From Brevibacterium pigmentatum (GTDB lineage Bacteria; Actinomycetota; Actinomycetes; Actinomycetales; Brevibacteriaceae): a stretch of DNA of 64,000 bases. Below, piece after piece: positions 26,012 through 36,609 of this stretch (position 1 is its first letter; every line of letters starts with the position of its first letter). The notes beneath the pieces are model-generated. The model did not search any database, was not told where the DNA came from, and was given only the letters and a program-made list of their open reading frames with translations. The position numbers and the translations under genes were made by a program. The stretch is from positions 2,480,001 through 2,544,000 of the forward strand of contig NZ_CP050153.1 in assembly GCF_011617465.1 (NCBI RefSeq), written 5' to 3'.

Positions 26012-26826
26012 GACAGGCCCTCCTTCGCTCCTGTGTCCACGCTCAGGCGGAAGCTTCTCCGGTGGTGGATACTGGGTCCGAGTTCGGTGATGCCCTGCCG
26101 GTGCTTCACCGTCCCGTATCCGACGTTTGATTCCCAACCATAGTGCGGATGGGCTTCGGCCAGCGCGATCATCGTCTCGTCGCGTGCCACTTTCGCCACG
26201 ATGCTCGCTGCCGCGATCGCCGGAACGGAGCCGTCGCCTTTGACCACGGTGCGCACCGGCGGCAGTTCGAGGTCGGCACAGTCACCGAATATCCCCAAGG
26301 TGTCGAGGGTGAGTGGGGCCGAGAGCCAATCGTGGCGACCGTCGAGGAGGACCATCGTCCGCTCCGTAAATCCCCTCGCCGAGGCGGCTTCCCCGCTCCC
26401 CTCGGAACCGCCGGAGCCGTCAGAACCGGCCAGAGCGTTCCCGGTAGACCCGGCGGCGGACCCTGCGCCCACCCATTCGCCGAGCATCGAGAGCATGGCG
26501 CGACGTCCGGCGAGGTTGAGCGCCATCGTCATCCCCACCTCGTCGAGTTCGGCGGGGGTCGTCGACCCCACTGCCGCGGCGGTCGCCCACGATCGCACGC
26601 GATCAGTGGCCTCCTGCCTCGACTGCGCGCTCAGCTGCTTTGAATCATGGATGCCGGCGGGCACCTCGGCGGCAATGAGAGCGCGCAGGTCGAAGAGGGC
26701 GACACCGACGCTGACGGGTCCGGCCAGCGCCCCGCGGCCCACCTCGTCGACACCGATGACGAAGTCGAATCCCTCGCTGAGAAGTCCTCGTTCGACGCTG
26801 AGGTCGGTCAGTCCACGTGCAGCCAT
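26008..26826 (-). CDS. rnhB: Ribonuclease HII
   Basis: 272 aa. It cleaves RNA in RNA-DNA hybrids and at misincorporated ribonucleotides. The signature G-V-D-E-V-G-R-G-A-L-A-G-P supplies the first two acidic metal ligands. D-S-K-Q-L follows near residue 60, and A-A-S-I-V-A-K-V-A-R-D near 215. A Gly/Ser/Ala/Glu low-complexity insert at ~120-155 makes it longer than the usual 200-230 aa. The ATG overlaps the lepB stop by one base (TGATG), so the genes are coupled. Confidence 0.95.
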   Translation of the reverse strand: MAARGLTDLSVERGLLSEGFDFVIGVDEVGRGALAGPVSVGVALFDLRALIAAEVPAGIHDSKQLSAQSRQEATDRVRSWATAAAVGSTTPAELDEVGMTMALNLAGRRAMLSMLGEWVGAGSAAGSTGNALAGSDGSGGSEGSGEAASARGFTERTMVLLDGRHDWLSAPLTLDTLGIFGDCADLELPPVRTVVKGDGSVPAIAAASIVAKVARDETMIALAEAHPHYGWESNVGYGTVKHRQGITELGPSIHHRRSFRLSVDTGAKEGLS

Positions 26827-27533
26827 CAGTTCCCGGTGACTCCTGCTGGGGTGTCCGGAACGTCCGCGAAGACCTCATCGGGGGTCGAGACCCAGCTGAA
26901 GTGCTTGAACGGCCAGTTGATGAGGAACACGGTGCCGACCACGTCATCTTCGGAAACGTAGGGGTCCGTGTCCGTGTGATACCGCGAGTCGGCCGAGTTG
27001 CTGCGGTTGTCGCCCATCACCCAGTAGTGGCCTTCGGGCACGGTGACTTCGAATTCGACGTCCGAGGGTGCGGTGCCCTCATCGAGGTAGGTCTCGTCGA
27101 TCGGTTCGCCGTTGACCATCAGGCGGCCTTCGGCGTCGCAGCACTTGATCGTGTCACCGCCGACGCCGATGACGCGTTTGATCAGCTGATTTCCCGAATC
27201 CGAGGGCGCCAGGCCGATGAATTCGAGGATCGGGTTCGGTGTGTACTCGGCGGTCTCGGCGGCCGAGAGCCAATGATCCGGGTCGTCGAAGACGATGATG
27301 TCGCCGCGATCAGCGGGTCCGAAGCGGTGCGCCATCTGGTTGACGAGCACCCGGTCATCGACCTGGAGGGTGGTCATCATGGACTCGGACGGAATGTAGA
27401 AAGCGCGGACGACCCACGTCTTCAGCGCCGTCGAGATGAGCAGGGCGACGACGATGATCGCCAGGGTCTCCAGCAGCCCGCGCGCAAACCGTTTCGAGGT
27501 GGATGGCGGGGAAGCTTCGGATTCGCTTGTCAT
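26826..27533 (-). CDS. lepB: Signal peptidase I (first copy)
   Basis: 235-aa membrane serine protease that removes signal peptides. An N-terminal helix (~18-42) is followed by the catalytic Ser motif (Y-I-P-S-E-S-M-M-T-T-L), then V-N-Q-M, the catalytic Lys motif (I-K-R-V-I-G-V-G-G-D-T) and the C-terminal box G-D-N-R-S-N-S-A-D-S-R-Y. The ATG at 27533 gives the normal short cytoplasmic N-terminus. It lies ~160 bp after a second, divergent signal peptidase gene. Confidence 0.94.
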   Translation of the reverse strand: MTSESEASPPSTSKRFARGLLETLAIIVVALLISTALKTWVVRAFYIPSESMMTTLQVDDRVLVNQMAHRFGPADRGDIIVFDDPDHWLSAAETAEYTPNPILEFIGLAPSDSGNQLIKRVIGVGGDTIKCCDAEGRLMVNGEPIDETYLDEGTAPSDVEFEVTVPEGHYWVMGDNRSNSADSRYHTDTDPYVSEDDVVGTVFLINWPFKHFSWVSTPDEVFADVPDTPAGVTGN

Positions 27534-27694
27534 TCGTTCGCTTTCACATCGGACCAGGACTGCGGCTGTGGACTGAACCGAGCGTATCAGCACAACTGTC
27601 GCCGAACACTCAGCCGCAATGCAGTTCCGTGCGAACGCTCAGAACTCCTCACAGACACTCAGTCGAGGACGATCGCCCTCGCCGAGGCGGGCGC

Positions 27695-28318
27695 TCAGTC
27701 GATCGAGGAACCGTGCCTGATGACCGGGCCGATGACCCGGTCGGTGGGGATGTATCCCCCACCGGGCCGTCCCAACAGCGACCGCGAATCGGCGGAGTCA
27801 TTGCGGTTGTCGCCCATCACCCACATCGTGCCCTCGGGGACTTCGATGGAGAACTCCACTGCCGAGGCGGGGGTGGGGGCATAGTCTTCGTTCAAAGGTT
27901 TGCCGTTGAGGAGCAGACGCCCCTTCGCGTCGCAGCACTCCAAGGTGTCACCGCCGACGGCGATGACGCGTTTGACGTAGTAGACGTCACGGGGGCCGAG
28001 TCCGACCCAGGATCCGATCTTCTGCAGCGGAGTGGGCAGCGCATCGTCGACGAACGATCCGCGGCCGTCGAAGACGACGATGTCTCCGCGTTGGAGTTCT
28101 CCGCGCAGGGCGTCCGGTCGCCACACTGTGATCGAGTCGTCGACTTTCAGGGTCGGCTCCATCGAGGCGCTCGGAATGGTGAAGCGCTGGATGACGAATC
28201 CGCGGATCGATCCGCCGAGGACGACGATGATGACGACGATCGCCGCGATCGTCTTCCAGAACCGTGCCGAAGACAGAAGACGCGACCCGAAGGTCGCGTC
28301 TTCATGTCTGTTCGGCAC
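27695..28318 (-). CDS. lepB: Signal peptidase I (second copy)
   Basis: ~207 aa with the same architecture as its neighbour: a TM helix near the N-terminus (F-W-K-T-I-A-A-I-V-V-I-I), I-P-S-A-S-M-E-P-T-L (catalytic Ser), Y-V-K-R-V-I-A-V-G-G-D-T (catalytic Lys) and G-D-N-R-N-D-S-A-D-S-R. The start is uncertain: GTG 28318 has GGGAG about ten bases upstream, and GTG 28336 is an alternative. The frame further upstream only mirrors rplS. Tandem signal peptidases with different substrate ranges are common in Actinobacteria. Confidence 0.88.
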   Translation of the reverse strand: MPNRHEDATFGSRLLSSARFWKTIAAIVVIIVVLGGSIRGFVIQRFTIPSASMEPTLKVDDSITVWRPDALRGELQRGDIVVFDGRGSFVDDALPTPLQKIGSWVGLGPRDVYYVKRVIAVGGDTLECCDAKGRLLLNGKPLNEDYAPTPASAVEFSIEVPEGTMWVMGDNRNDSADSRSLLGRPGGGYIPTDRVIGPVIRHGSSID

Positions 28319-28349
28319 CGTGTGATCATCTCCCACAGCGCCGGGCAAA

Positions 28350-28691
28350 TCAGGCCTTTTCGCGGATGCGAGCAGCCTTGCCGCGCAGTTCGCGCAGGTA
28401 GTACAGCTTCGCACGGCGCACGGCACCGCGGGTGAGGACCTCGATCTTGTCGACGTTGGGCGAGTGCACCGGGAAGGTACGCTCCACACCGACGCCGAAG
28501 CTGATCTTACGAACGGTGAAGGTCTCGCGGACGCCGTCGCCCTGGCGACGGATGACGATTCCCTTGAAGACCTGGATACGCGAGCGCGAACCTTCGATCA
28601 CCTTGACGTGAACGTTGAGGGTGTCGCCCGGACGGAATTCGGGAACGTCAGACTTCAGCGAGGCTGCATCTACAACATCGAGCTTCTGCAT
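28350..28691 (-). CDS. rplS: 50S ribosomal protein L19
   Basis: 113 aa, full length for L19. Recognisable by [25 protein letters not shown] and the C-terminal [16 protein letters not shown]19 lies at the 30S-50S interface. The ATG at 28691 is preceded by GGAG. There is a ~170-bp leader between trmD and rplS containing the hairpin at 28818. Confidence 0.97.
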   Translation of the reverse strand: MQKLDVVDAASLKSDVPEFRPGDTLNVHVKVIEGSRSRIQVFKGIVIRRQGDGVRETFTVRKISFGVGVERTFPVHSPNVDKIEVLTRGAVRRAKLYYLRELRGKAARIREKA

Positions 28692-28817
28692 TGTGGTTTC
28701 TCCTGTGGCCTCTGCTTCAGGTCGAGGACACGCATATCGGACCGGTGAACCGGCAGCTGGATCGTCTGTCGGGATCTCTCCCCTTCGACCCGCCGATCGA
28801 AGCGACGGGCCACCGTG

Positions 28818-28848
28818 GGCACTCATCCCCCTGAAGCAGGTGAGTGCC
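28818..28848 (-). promoter_or_regulatory. Hairpin in trmD-rplS spacer
   Basis: GGCACTCA pairs exactly with TGAGTGCC across a 15-nt loop, 15 bp past the trmD stop codon and ~130 bp before rplS. No T tract follows. It may be a partial terminator or attenuator letting rplS be expressed at a level different from trmD. Confidence 0.45.
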
Positions 28849-28863
28849 AACAAACGCGACGCT

Positions 28864-29742
28864 CTATTCTGTCACGGTTGAGCGCTCAGACTCAAACCGC
28901 TCGAGCGCCGCCAGATCGTCCTTGTTCAGGTCATTGAGCTTCTCGAGCAGATCCGGTCTGACCTCGGCGGTGCGTTCGAGACGTCGGTCACGTCGCCAGC
29001 GTGCGATCGCGGCGTGGTTGCCGCTGAGCAGGATCTCGGGAACTTCGCGTCCGCGCCAGGTCGACGGCTTCGTGTAGATGGGGTATTCGAGCAGTCCGTC
29101 TTCGTGACTCTCCTCGGTCAGCGACTCGGGATTGCCGATGACACCGGGGATGAGGCGGCTGACGGCTTCGATCATCACCATCGAGGCGACTTCACCACCG
29201 TTGAGGACGTAGTCGCCGATGCTCATGGGCAACAGGTCAAAGTGCTCTCCCGCCCAGTCGATGACGCGTTGGTCGATTCCCTCGTAGCGTCCGCAGGCGA
29301 AGACGAGGTGGTCGCGACCGGCGAGGTCTTCGGCGATGCGCTGGTCGAACACCTGCCCGGCGGGGCTGGGCACGATGAGCGTCGGTCTGGGTCCAGCCGC
29401 GGCACCGTCAACCAGGCCGCGATCAGGGCTGTCACCATCCTCGGCGCTTCCCCGTCCCGTGAGGATGTGCTCGAGGGCCAGGGCCCAGGGTTCGGCCTTC
29501 ATGACCATTCCCGCTCCCCCGCCGTAGGGCGAGTCATCGACGGTGTTGTGCCGGTCGAAGGTGAAGTCGCGCAGGTCGTGGACATCCAGGCGCAGGTGCC
29601 CGCGGTCGACGGCTTTGCCGATGAGCGAGAGCTGCAGCCCGGCGAGGTATTCGGGGAAGATCGAGACGACGTCGATCGACATCTGCGGGCCGGCCGCCTC
29701 GGTGGGGGTGTCGTTGTCGGTCATCGGGGACGGTTCGCTCAT
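28864..29742 (-). CDS. trmD: tRNA (guanine37-N1)-methyltransferase
   Basis: 292 aa. It methylates G37 of tRNAs reading CNN codons using SAM through a trefoil-knot fold. Seen are [35 protein letters not shown] and [12 protein letters not shown]. An acidic ~20-residue N-terminal extension and a small insert (~95-110) lengthen it. The start overlaps the rimM stop (ATGA). Confidence 0.96.
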   Translation of the reverse strand: MSEPSPMTDNDTPTEAAGPQMSIDVVSIFPEYLAGLQLSLIGKAVDRGHLRLDVHDLRDFTFDRHNTVDDSPYGGGAGMVMKAEPWALALEHILTGRGSAEDGDSPDRGLVDGAAAGPRPTLIVPSPAGQVFDQRIAEDLAGRDHLVFACGRYEGIDQRVIDWAGEHFDLLPMSIGDYVLNGGEVASMVMIEAVSRLIPGVIGNPESLTEESHEDGLLEYPIYTKPSTWRGREVPEILLSGNHAAIARWRRDRRLERTAEVRPDLLEKLNDLNKDDLAALERFESERSTVTE

Positions 29743-30239
29743 TCGGCGTCGAAGAGGCCGGCGGGCGGGGTGACGCTGATGCGGCCGGAGTCGATGTCGA
29801 CGTCGGGCACGATCGCGCTGACGAAGGGGATGAGGACGACGTGACCGGCGGTGTGCTTCATGTGGAGCAGATCCTGGGCGATGCCGTTGGTGACGTCGAC
29901 GATTTCGCCGACGAGGGCGTCGTTCTCATACACCTTGAGTCCGATGAGGTCATCGAGGTACCAGGCGTCGGATTCGTCTTCCTCTTCGTCCGCCTCGGCG
30001 AGGATGAGGGTGTTGCGGATCTCCTCGGCGCGATTGCGATCGGGGACCTCGTCGAAGGCCAGGAGCAGACGGTCGCGGTGCCACCTCGCCGACTTCAGTG
30101 TCAGCGGTCCGATGTCGGGATCGGTGGCGAAGGTCGCTCCGGGGTTGAGCCGTTCCTCGGGTCGGTCGGTGCGCACCTCGACGGTGAATTCGCCCTTGAT
30201 TCCGTGCGGCTTGCCCAGCCGGGCGATCACCGTGTCCAT
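29739..30239 (-). CDS. rimM: 16S rRNA processing protein RimM
   Basis: 166 aa. It is an assembly factor for the 30S head that binds S19. The N-terminal β-barrel begins [14 protein letters not shown]; the C-terminal PRC barrel includes [10 protein letters not shown] and V-L-I-P-F-V. The ATG at 30239 matches the family start. A ~180-bp spacer with a strong hairpin separates it from the upstream KH-domain gene, so it may have its own promoter. Confidence 0.94.
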   Translation of the reverse strand: MDTVIARLGKPHGIKGEFTVEVRTDRPEERLNPGATFATDPDIGPLTLKSARWHRDRLLLAFDEVPDRNRAEEIRNTLILAEADEEEDESDAWYLDDLIGLKVYENDALVGEIVDVTNGIAQDLLHMKHTAGHVVLIPFVSAIVPDVDIDSGRISVTPPAGLFDAE

Positions 30240-30368
30240 ACTGCTCCTCGAAGTCTGCTGTCTCTGTCTGTCCGGCCGATCATGCCTCCGGATGACTGCG
30301 CTTGCGCTCAGCCGGCGGACCGCCGTGTCCTGGCACCAGTGTAGTCGGCGACTGGTAAGTGAATGCAC

Positions 30369-30406
30369 GAGAGGGGATGCGGCGCATATGCACCGCATCC
30401 CCTCTC
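30369..30406 (-). terminator. Strong hairpin after rpsP-KH genes
   Basis: A perfect 14-bp stem, GAGAGGGGATGCGG with CCGCATCCCCTCTC, around a 10-nt loop. It begins 11 bp past the stop of the KH-domain gene and precedes rimM on the same strand. It lacks a U tract, as is common for actinobacterial terminators. Confidence 0.75.
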
Positions 30407-30417
30407 GGATGTTGGAA

Positions 30418-30648
30418 TTACGCCTCGATGAGGTCCACTCGCACCGACTCACGGCCGGCCAGCGAGTTCATCACGGTGCGCAGGGCCTTGGCGGTCCTGC
30501 CTGCACGGCCGATGACCCGACCGAGGTCTTCGGGGTGAACCCGGACCTCGAGGGTCGTGCCGCGCTGCGAAGAACGCGAACGAACGGAGACGTCGTCGGG
30601 ATGATCGACGATTCCGCGGACCAGATGTTCGAGCGAATCAGGCAACAT
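30418..30648 (-). CDS. khpA: KH-domain RNA-binding protein (KhpA-like)
   Basis: 76 aa, a single KH domain with the G-R-A-G-R-T form of the GxxG loop (V-I-G-R-A-G-R-T-A-K-A-L-R). It binds RNA. Homologues partner with KhpB/EloR in some Gram-positives and influence cell elongation and RNA turnover. It starts 1-2 bp after rpsP, the standard rpsP-khpA-rimM order. Confidence 0.93.
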   Translation of the reverse strand: MLPDSLEHLVRGIVDHPDDVSVRSRSSQRGTTLEVRVHPEDLGRVIGRAGRTAKALRTVMNSLAGRESVRVDLIEA

Positions 30649-30649
30649 C

Positions 30650-31093
30650 TCAGGCTTCAGCGCTTTCTTCAGCAGCCTCAGGTGCGGCTTCGGCTGCTTC
30701 CTCGGCCGGAGCCTCGGCAGCCTCAGCGGACTTGCCGCCCTTCTGCGTGATGGCTTCCTTGATCACCGATTCGGCGTTGGGGGCCACGTAGGCTTCCTTC
30801 TCCGGCTGCGGCTTCACGGTGTTGACCGCTTCACCCTCGCCCTTGAACTTCTGCCAGTCACCGGTGAGCTTGAGCAGGGCCCTGACCTGGTCGCTCGGCT
30901 GAGCACCGACGGAGAGCCAGTACTGAGCGCGCTCGGAATCGATCTCGATGACCGAAGGCTCGCGGGTCGGGTGGTAGATGCCGATCTGCTCGATGGCCTT
31001 ACCGTCACGACGGGTCTTCGAATCAGCGACGACGACGCGGTAGAAGGGTGCACGGATCTTGCCCATGCGGGTCAGACGAATTTTGACTGCCAC
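30650..31093 (-). CDS. rpsP: 30S ribosomal protein S16
   Basis: 147 aa. The conserved S16 body ([31 protein letters not shown]) is followed by an Ala/Glu-rich tail from ~112, typical of actinobacterial S16. The GTG start at 31093 is chosen from the family N-terminus, with AAAGGAG eleven bases before it. Confidence 0.96.
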   Translation of the reverse strand: MAVKIRLTRMGKIRAPFYRVVVADSKTRRDGKAIEQIGIYHPTREPSVIEIDSERAQYWLSVGAQPSDQVRALLKLTGDWQKFKGEGEAVNTVKPQPEKEAYVAPNAESVIKEAITQKGGKSAEAAEAPAEEAAEAAPEAAEESAEA

Positions 31094-31250
31094 TTTAGTG
31101 GTGTCTCCTTTTGTGTTCTGTGTGCACAGCTGTACCAGAAGAATCGTGGGGTTGATCTGCTGGAAGCCGCGGCTCGGACTATCACTTCGGCGCGGATGAG
31201 AGGGCCCGGACCGAGAGCAAAAGTACAAGAGTCAATTGTGCCAGAAGGCG

Positions 31251-32870
31251 CTACTTCTTGCCACCTGGGAAGATTCCGCCGAAGCCCTTGGGCAGGTTCG
31301 CCGGATCGAATTCCTCGTCCTTGCCCAGATCGACTCCGCCGAAGGCCGAACCGACCTGATCCTGGGTCTTGCCCGCCTTCTTGTCGGCCAGCGCCTGCGC
31401 TTCCTGCGCACGCTTGGCCGGGTTGCCCGACTGACCGCCCTTGCGGCCCTTCTTCTTCCCTGCGGGTTTCTTCTTCTTTCCACCCGCAGCACCAGGCATT
31501 CCGCCCATTCCGGGCATCTGCGGCATCCCGCCGCCACCGGGCATTCCGGGCATGCCGCCGCCACCGCGGGTCATCGACCGCATCATCTTCTGCGCCTGAG
31601 TGAAGCGCTCCATGAGCTGGTTGACCGCGGTGACCGTGGTGCCGGCGCCCTTGGCGATGCGGGCGCGACGGGAGCCGTTGAGGATCTTCGGGTTGGAGCG
31701 CTCCTGGGGTGTCATCGATCTCACAATCGCTTCGACCCGGTCGACCTCACGCTCGTCGAAGTTCGCCAGCTGCTCCTTATACTGACTCATGCCGGGCATC
31801 ATGCCCAGCATCTTCTTCATCGAGCCCATCTTCTTCAGGCCCGCCATCTGCGTGAGGAAGTCGTTGAGGTCGAAGTCCTCGCCGGATTCGACCTTCTTCT
31901 TGAGCTTCTCGGTCTCTTTTTCGTCGAAGTTCTTCTCGGCCTGCTCGATGAGCGTCATGATGTCGCCCATGTCGAGGATCCGATCGGCCATCCGGTCCGG
32001 ATGGAACTGTTCGAAGTCCTTCATCGATTCGCCAGTCGAGGCGAACATGATCGGCTTTCCGGTCACCTCGGCGACGGACAGCGCGGCACCGCCGCGGGAG
32101 TCACCGTCGAGCTTCGAGAGCACGACTCCGGTGAAGTCGACGCCGTGGAGGAACGCCTCGGCGGTCTTCACCGCGTCCTGACCGATCATCGCGTCGATGA
32201 CGAAGAGGACTTCGTCGGGCTTGACCGCGGTGCGGATGTCCGCGGCCTGCTGCATGAGCTCCTCGTCGATGCCGAGGCGGCCAGCCGTATCGACGATGAC
32301 GACGTCGTGGAGTTTGGACTTCGCGACTTCGATCGAATCGGTGGCGACCTGGATCGGATCGCCCACACCGTTGCCCGGCTCCGGGGCGTAGACCACGGCG
32401 CCGGCACGTTCGCCGACGATCTGGAGCTGGTTGACGGCGTTGGGACGCTGCAGGTCGGCCGCGACGAGCATCGGCCGGTGGCCCTCGGACTTCAGCCAGT
32501 GGGCGAGCTTTCCGGCCAGGGTGGTCTTACCGGCACCCTGGAGGCCGGCGAGCATGATGACCGTCGGCGGACGCTTGGCGAAGTTGAGGCGACGGGTCTG
32601 ACCGCCGAGGATGCCGACGAGTTCGTCATTGACGATCTTGACGACCTGCTGGCCGGGATTGAGTGCGCCCGAGACCTCCTCGGACAGGGCGCGTTCCCGG
32701 ATCCGGCCGGTGAAGGCACGCACGACAGGCAGGGCGACGTCGGCGTCGAGCAGGGCACGTCGGATCTCACGAATGGTGGCATCGACGTCGGCTTCGGACA
32801 GCCGGCCCTTCCCGCGCAGATTCTTGAAAGTCGCGGTGAGCCTGTCGGACAGAGAGTTAAACACGTACAA
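31251..32870 (-). CDS. ffh: Signal recognition particle protein Ffh
   Basis: 539 aa. It is the SRP GTPase that binds signal sequences and 4.5S RNA. It has the N domain, then the G domain with G-L-Q-G-A-G-K-T-T (~106), D-T-A-G-R-L-G-I-D (~190) and K-L-D-G-D-S-R-G-G, then the Met-rich M domain ending in repeats of G-G-M-P-G-M-P and a Lys-rich tail. The partner receptor FtsY is encoded 2 kb away on the same strand. A large open frame on the opposite strand is a high-GC mirror and not a gene. Confidence 0.97.
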   Translation of the reverse strand: MYVFNSLSDRLTATFKNLRGKGRLSEADVDATIREIRRALLDADVALPVVRAFTGRIRERALSEEVSGALNPGQQVVKIVNDELVGILGGQTRRLNFAKRPPTVIMLAGLQGAGKTTLAGKLAHWLKSEGHRPMLVAADLQRPNAVNQLQIVGERAGAVVYAPEPGNGVGDPIQVATDSIEVAKSKLHDVVIVDTAGRLGIDEELMQQAADIRTAVKPDEVLFVIDAMIGQDAVKTAEAFLHGVDFTGVVLSKLDGDSRGGAALSVAEVTGKPIMFASTGESMKDFEQFHPDRMADRILDMGDIMTLIEQAEKNFDEKETEKLKKKVESGEDFDLNDFLTQMAGLKKMGSMKKMLGMMPGMSQYKEQLANFDEREVDRVEAIVRSMTPQERSNPKILNGSRRARIAKGAGTTVTAVNQLMERFTQAQKMMRSMTRGGGGMPGMPGGGGMPQMPGMGGMPGAAGGKKKKPAGKKKGRKGGQSGNPAKRAQEAQALADKKAGKTQDQVGSAFGGVDLGKDEEFDPANLPKGFGGIFPGGKK

Positions 32871-33102
32871 GCCTTCTTCACGATGGTTTGGTCGACTCTC
32901 TAGACTAGCAACTCACCCGGGGCCGGCTGAAACTGCGCATGCTGACAAAGCACCCTGAACCCCCTCACCGAGGCGGCCCACCCTCGGACGTCACCTCGGC
33001 GAGGCGGGCGCCTCAGCATGCCGCCGAGGCAGGCACCCCTCACCGTTAGTGCTTCACCCGATGCTCACTGGCAGATCATCCCGGCAGTCGCAAACCCTCG
33101 CG

Positions 33103-33175
33103 TTGCACCAAGTCTGATTACGCCGAAAGGTGAGGGATCCCCGAGCGCCTGTAGGAGATACCGCCAGCGGTGAGT
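33103..33175 (+). repeat. Interspersed structured repeat, copy A
   Basis: Begins TTGCAcC and includes TGAGGGAT, GAGCGCCTGTAGGAG and CCGCC. Over about 70 positions it aligns with copy B, including identical TGAGGGAT and GCCTGTAGGA blocks in the same order. Its second hairpin is the weakest of the three copies (GCG/CGC only). Confidence 0.6.
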
Positions 33176-33316
33176 GATGCTCGCCCGCCGGAGAGGTGTC
33201 TCTGGTCGGCGCTGAGGTGGCGTCGATGAGTATTGACGTCGCGAAAACGCCAATGCACGGGCATCGTTTTCCCGACCAGAATCAGGCACCCCCATCGGTG
33301 GTCACACACCACCTCG

Positions 33317-33389
33317 TTGCAGCGGGGTGATGTGTGGCGACCGATGAGGGATGCGGAGCTGCCTGTAGGAAGCAGCAGCAAGGGGAAGA
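33317..33389 (+). repeat. Interspersed structured repeat, copy B
   Basis: Contains TTGCAGCGG, GCGACCGATGAGGGATG and CTGTAGGAAGC. Two hairpins are visible: CACACCACCTCG/CGGGGTGATGTG around TTGCAG (from 33305) and GCTGC/GCAGC around CTGTAGGAA (33358-33376). Confidence 0.65.
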
Positions 33390-33500
33390 GCTGCCGCCAA
33401 TGATGACGAGTTCCGAGAAGTGACCTGTGGCAAGCGACCTTCGGGGCGTTGCCCGGCAGGCACCTGCCACCGGCCGCCGGAGGTGCGGAGTGCCCTGCGG

Positions 33501-34721
<1,221 letters not shown>

Positions 34722-34743
34722 GTCGTCTCCCATCTGTCGAAGT

Positions 34744-34811
34744 CGGTTCCGTACCGAACCGTGTCGGTTCCTGAACGAACCGCGCAGAGACAGTTTCCAT
34801 GACACATGTCA
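34744..34811 (-). promoter_or_regulatory. Tandem palindromic operators upstream of amt
   Basis: Two copies of CGGTTC-N6-GAACCG at 34744-34761 and 34765-34782 are spaced exactly 21 bp apart (two helical turns). A further perfect palindrome TGACACATGTCA lies at 34800-34811. They begin ~23 bp before the amt ATG, a position suited to repression or start-site control. The sequence is not the classic AmtR box, and I do not recognise the regulator. Confidence 0.6.
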
Positions 34812-34903
34812 CAGTGATGCTTCGGTCATGTTTCGTGCATATGACGAGCCGGGCCCCACCCAGCAGAGACAAGGGTGAGACCCAGCAGAATCAGTGTGCG
34901 GAA

Positions 34904-36046
34904 TCAGTCGAGCAGCGCGTCGACGAACCCTTCTGCGGTGAATGGTGCGAGGTCGTCCGCACCTTCGCCGAGGCCGATGAGCTTGACCGGCACTCCGAGT
35001 TCGCGCTGCACGGCGACGACGATTCCGCCCTTCGCGGTCCCGTCGAGCTTGGTGAGCACGATTCCGGTGATGTCGACCGCCTCGGCGAAGACCTTCGCCT
35101 GCTGCATGCCGTTCTGTCCGGTGGTCGCGTCGAGGACGAGGAGCACTTCGTCGATCTCGTGGCCCTCCCCCAGCGGGCGGGTGGCCACTCGCTTGACCTT
35201 GCCGAGCTCATCCATGAGTCCGCGCTTGTTCTGCAGACGTCCGGCGGTGTCGATGAGGACGACATCGGTGCCATCGGCCTGGCCCTGTTCGACGGCCGAA
35301 TAGGCCACCGAGGCAGGGTCGGCGCCCTCTTCCTTCCGGACGGTTTCGACGCCGACGCGTTCACCCCAGGTGGCCAGCTGTTCGGCAGCGGCGGCACGGA
35401 AGGTGTCCGCGGCACCGAGCAGCACGGTCTTGTCCTCGGCGACGAGCACGCGGGCGATCTTGCCCACCGTCGTCGTCTTCCCGGCACCGTTGACTCCGAC
35501 GACGAGGATGACGGAGGGGTCATCGCCCTTGCCGGTGTCGGCAAGGGAGCGATCCATCGTCGGGTCGACGAGTGTGATGAGCTCTTCGCGCAGCAGGCCG
35601 CGGACCTCTTCGGGGTCCCGGGTGCCGAGCACCTTGACGCGTTCGCGCAGGCGGTCGACGAGTTCGGTCGTCGGTTCGACACCGACGTCGGCGAGGATGA
35701 GCGTGTCCTCGATCTCCTCCCAGGCGGACTCGTCGAGGTTGTCGCGTGAGAGCAGGTTGAGCAGTCCGCGTCCGAGCCCCGAATTCGACTTCGCCAGGCG
35801 TTCGCGCAGGCGGACGAGGCGGCTGGCCGGTTCGGTGGGAACCTCGGAACCGCGTGCTTCGGCTTTGTCCTTCTCGACCGCCTCGGCGACGTCATCGATG
35901 CTCAGCTCACCGGTGACCTCCGCATCGATGCCGCGCTTGTCGTCGAGGCCCTTCTTGCGGGCGTTGACGCGCAGGGAGATGCCCACGCCGACGACGATTG
36001 CGAACACGATCGCCGCGACGATGAGCAAGATGATCGGCTGATCCAT
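34904..36046 (-). CDS. ftsY: SRP receptor FtsY
   Basis: 380 aa. It is the GTPase that docks SRP-ribosome complexes at the membrane. An N-terminal TM helix (I-I-L-L-I-V-A-A-I-V-F-A-I-V) replaces the long acidic A domain of E. coli. The NG domain has G-V-N-G-A-G-K-T-T-T-V-G-K, D-T-A-G-R-L-Q-N-K and K-L-D-G-T-A-K-G-G. It follows the smc and small membrane protein genes on the same strand. Confidence 0.96.
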   Translation of the reverse strand: MDQPIILLIVAAIVFAIVVGVGISLRVNARKKGLDDKRGIDAEVTGELSIDDVAEAVEKDKAEARGSEVPTEPASRLVRLRERLAKSNSGLGRGLLNLLSRDNLDESAWEEIEDTLILADVGVEPTTELVDRLRERVKVLGTRDPEEVRGLLREELITLVDPTMDRSLADTGKGDDPSVILVVGVNGAGKTTTVGKIARVLVAEDKTVLLGAADTFRAAAAEQLATWGERVGVETVRKEEGADPASVAYSAVEQGQADGTDVVLIDTAGRLQNKRGLMDELGKVKRVATRPLGEGHEIDEVLLVLDATTGQNGMQQAKVFAEAVDITGIVLTKLDGTAKGGIVVAVQRELGVPVKLIGLGEGADDLAPFTAEGFVDALLD

Positions 36047-36207
36047 GGTTCTTCCGTCCTCCTTTGAGTGCCGCCGTTCGGGCCGCCGGCACTCGAGTTC
36101 CCGGACTCTTCCGGTGGTGTCTGTGTGGCGGTGAGCGCGCCGGAATCAGACGGCGCGATCTCCGTTGTCCGCGGCCCCGACCACTCGAGGCTGCGTGGAT
36201 CTTGAGG

Positions 36208-36609
36208 TCAGGACCCCCGGCTGCCGAAGAGCAGCCCGGCGGTGGTCTTCCACCCGGTTCCCGACTCGGGGATCTTCCAGTGGCGGGTGCGCGGGCGCAC
36301 CGTGATGAGCGAGGGGGCCGCATGGCGTCGGGGCTGGGGGCGCAGCACATAGGAGTGATCGCGGATCGCGGTCACCGCCGCCTGTTCCCTGGTCGCCAGG
36401 TGCGAGGTGCCGTCGTCGTGGCCGAAGAATTCGTGGACTTCGTCGTCGTAGCCGGTCCACTCGGGCGGCAGACGGAATCGCTGCACGTCGGAGGAGTATC
36501 GCAGGCGTCCTTCGGCGCGCAGGCCGGGCAGAGCCACGAGGAGGACGACGACGAGTGCCAGGGCGAAGGAGATCGCGAGTCCGACGATGACGACAAGTAC
36601 CGAATTCAT
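36208..36609 (-). CDS. Small membrane protein, unknown
   Basis: 133 aa. One strong N-terminal TM helix (S-V-L-V-V-I-V-G-L-A-I-S-F-A-L-A-L-V-V-V) is followed by a ~100-residue polar, Arg/His-rich cytoplasmic part (R-F-R-L-P-P-E-W-T-G-Y-D-D-E-V-H-E-F-F-G). It is located between smc and ftsY, and an uncharacterised membrane protein at this position occurs in related actinobacteria. I see no catalytic motif. Confidence 0.7.
   Translation of the reverse strand: MNSVLVVIVGLAISFALALVVVLLVALPGLRAEGRLRYSSDVQRFRLPPEWTGYDDEVHEFFGHDDGTSHLATREQAAVTAIRDHSYVLRPQPRRHAAPSLITVRPRTRHWKIPESGTGWKTTAGLLFGSRGS

Larger units (their letters stand above)
32871..33500. other. 630-bp intergenic region with structured repeats
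   Basis: No gene is supportable between the ffh start and the amt stop. The region contains two copies of an interspersed structured repeat (33103 and 33317) in the same orientation, and just after ffh several GAGGCGG-type short repeats (about 32965-33035). Confidence 0.7.

Noticed and set aside
31236-32903. Long open frame opposite ffh (555 codons); similar ones opposite recG (52642-54633) and the DAK2 gene (54516-56072)
   Set aside because: They mirror highly conserved genes in high-GC DNA, where codon bias keeps the antisense frame open; their translations are Arg/Gly/Asp-rich with no domains.
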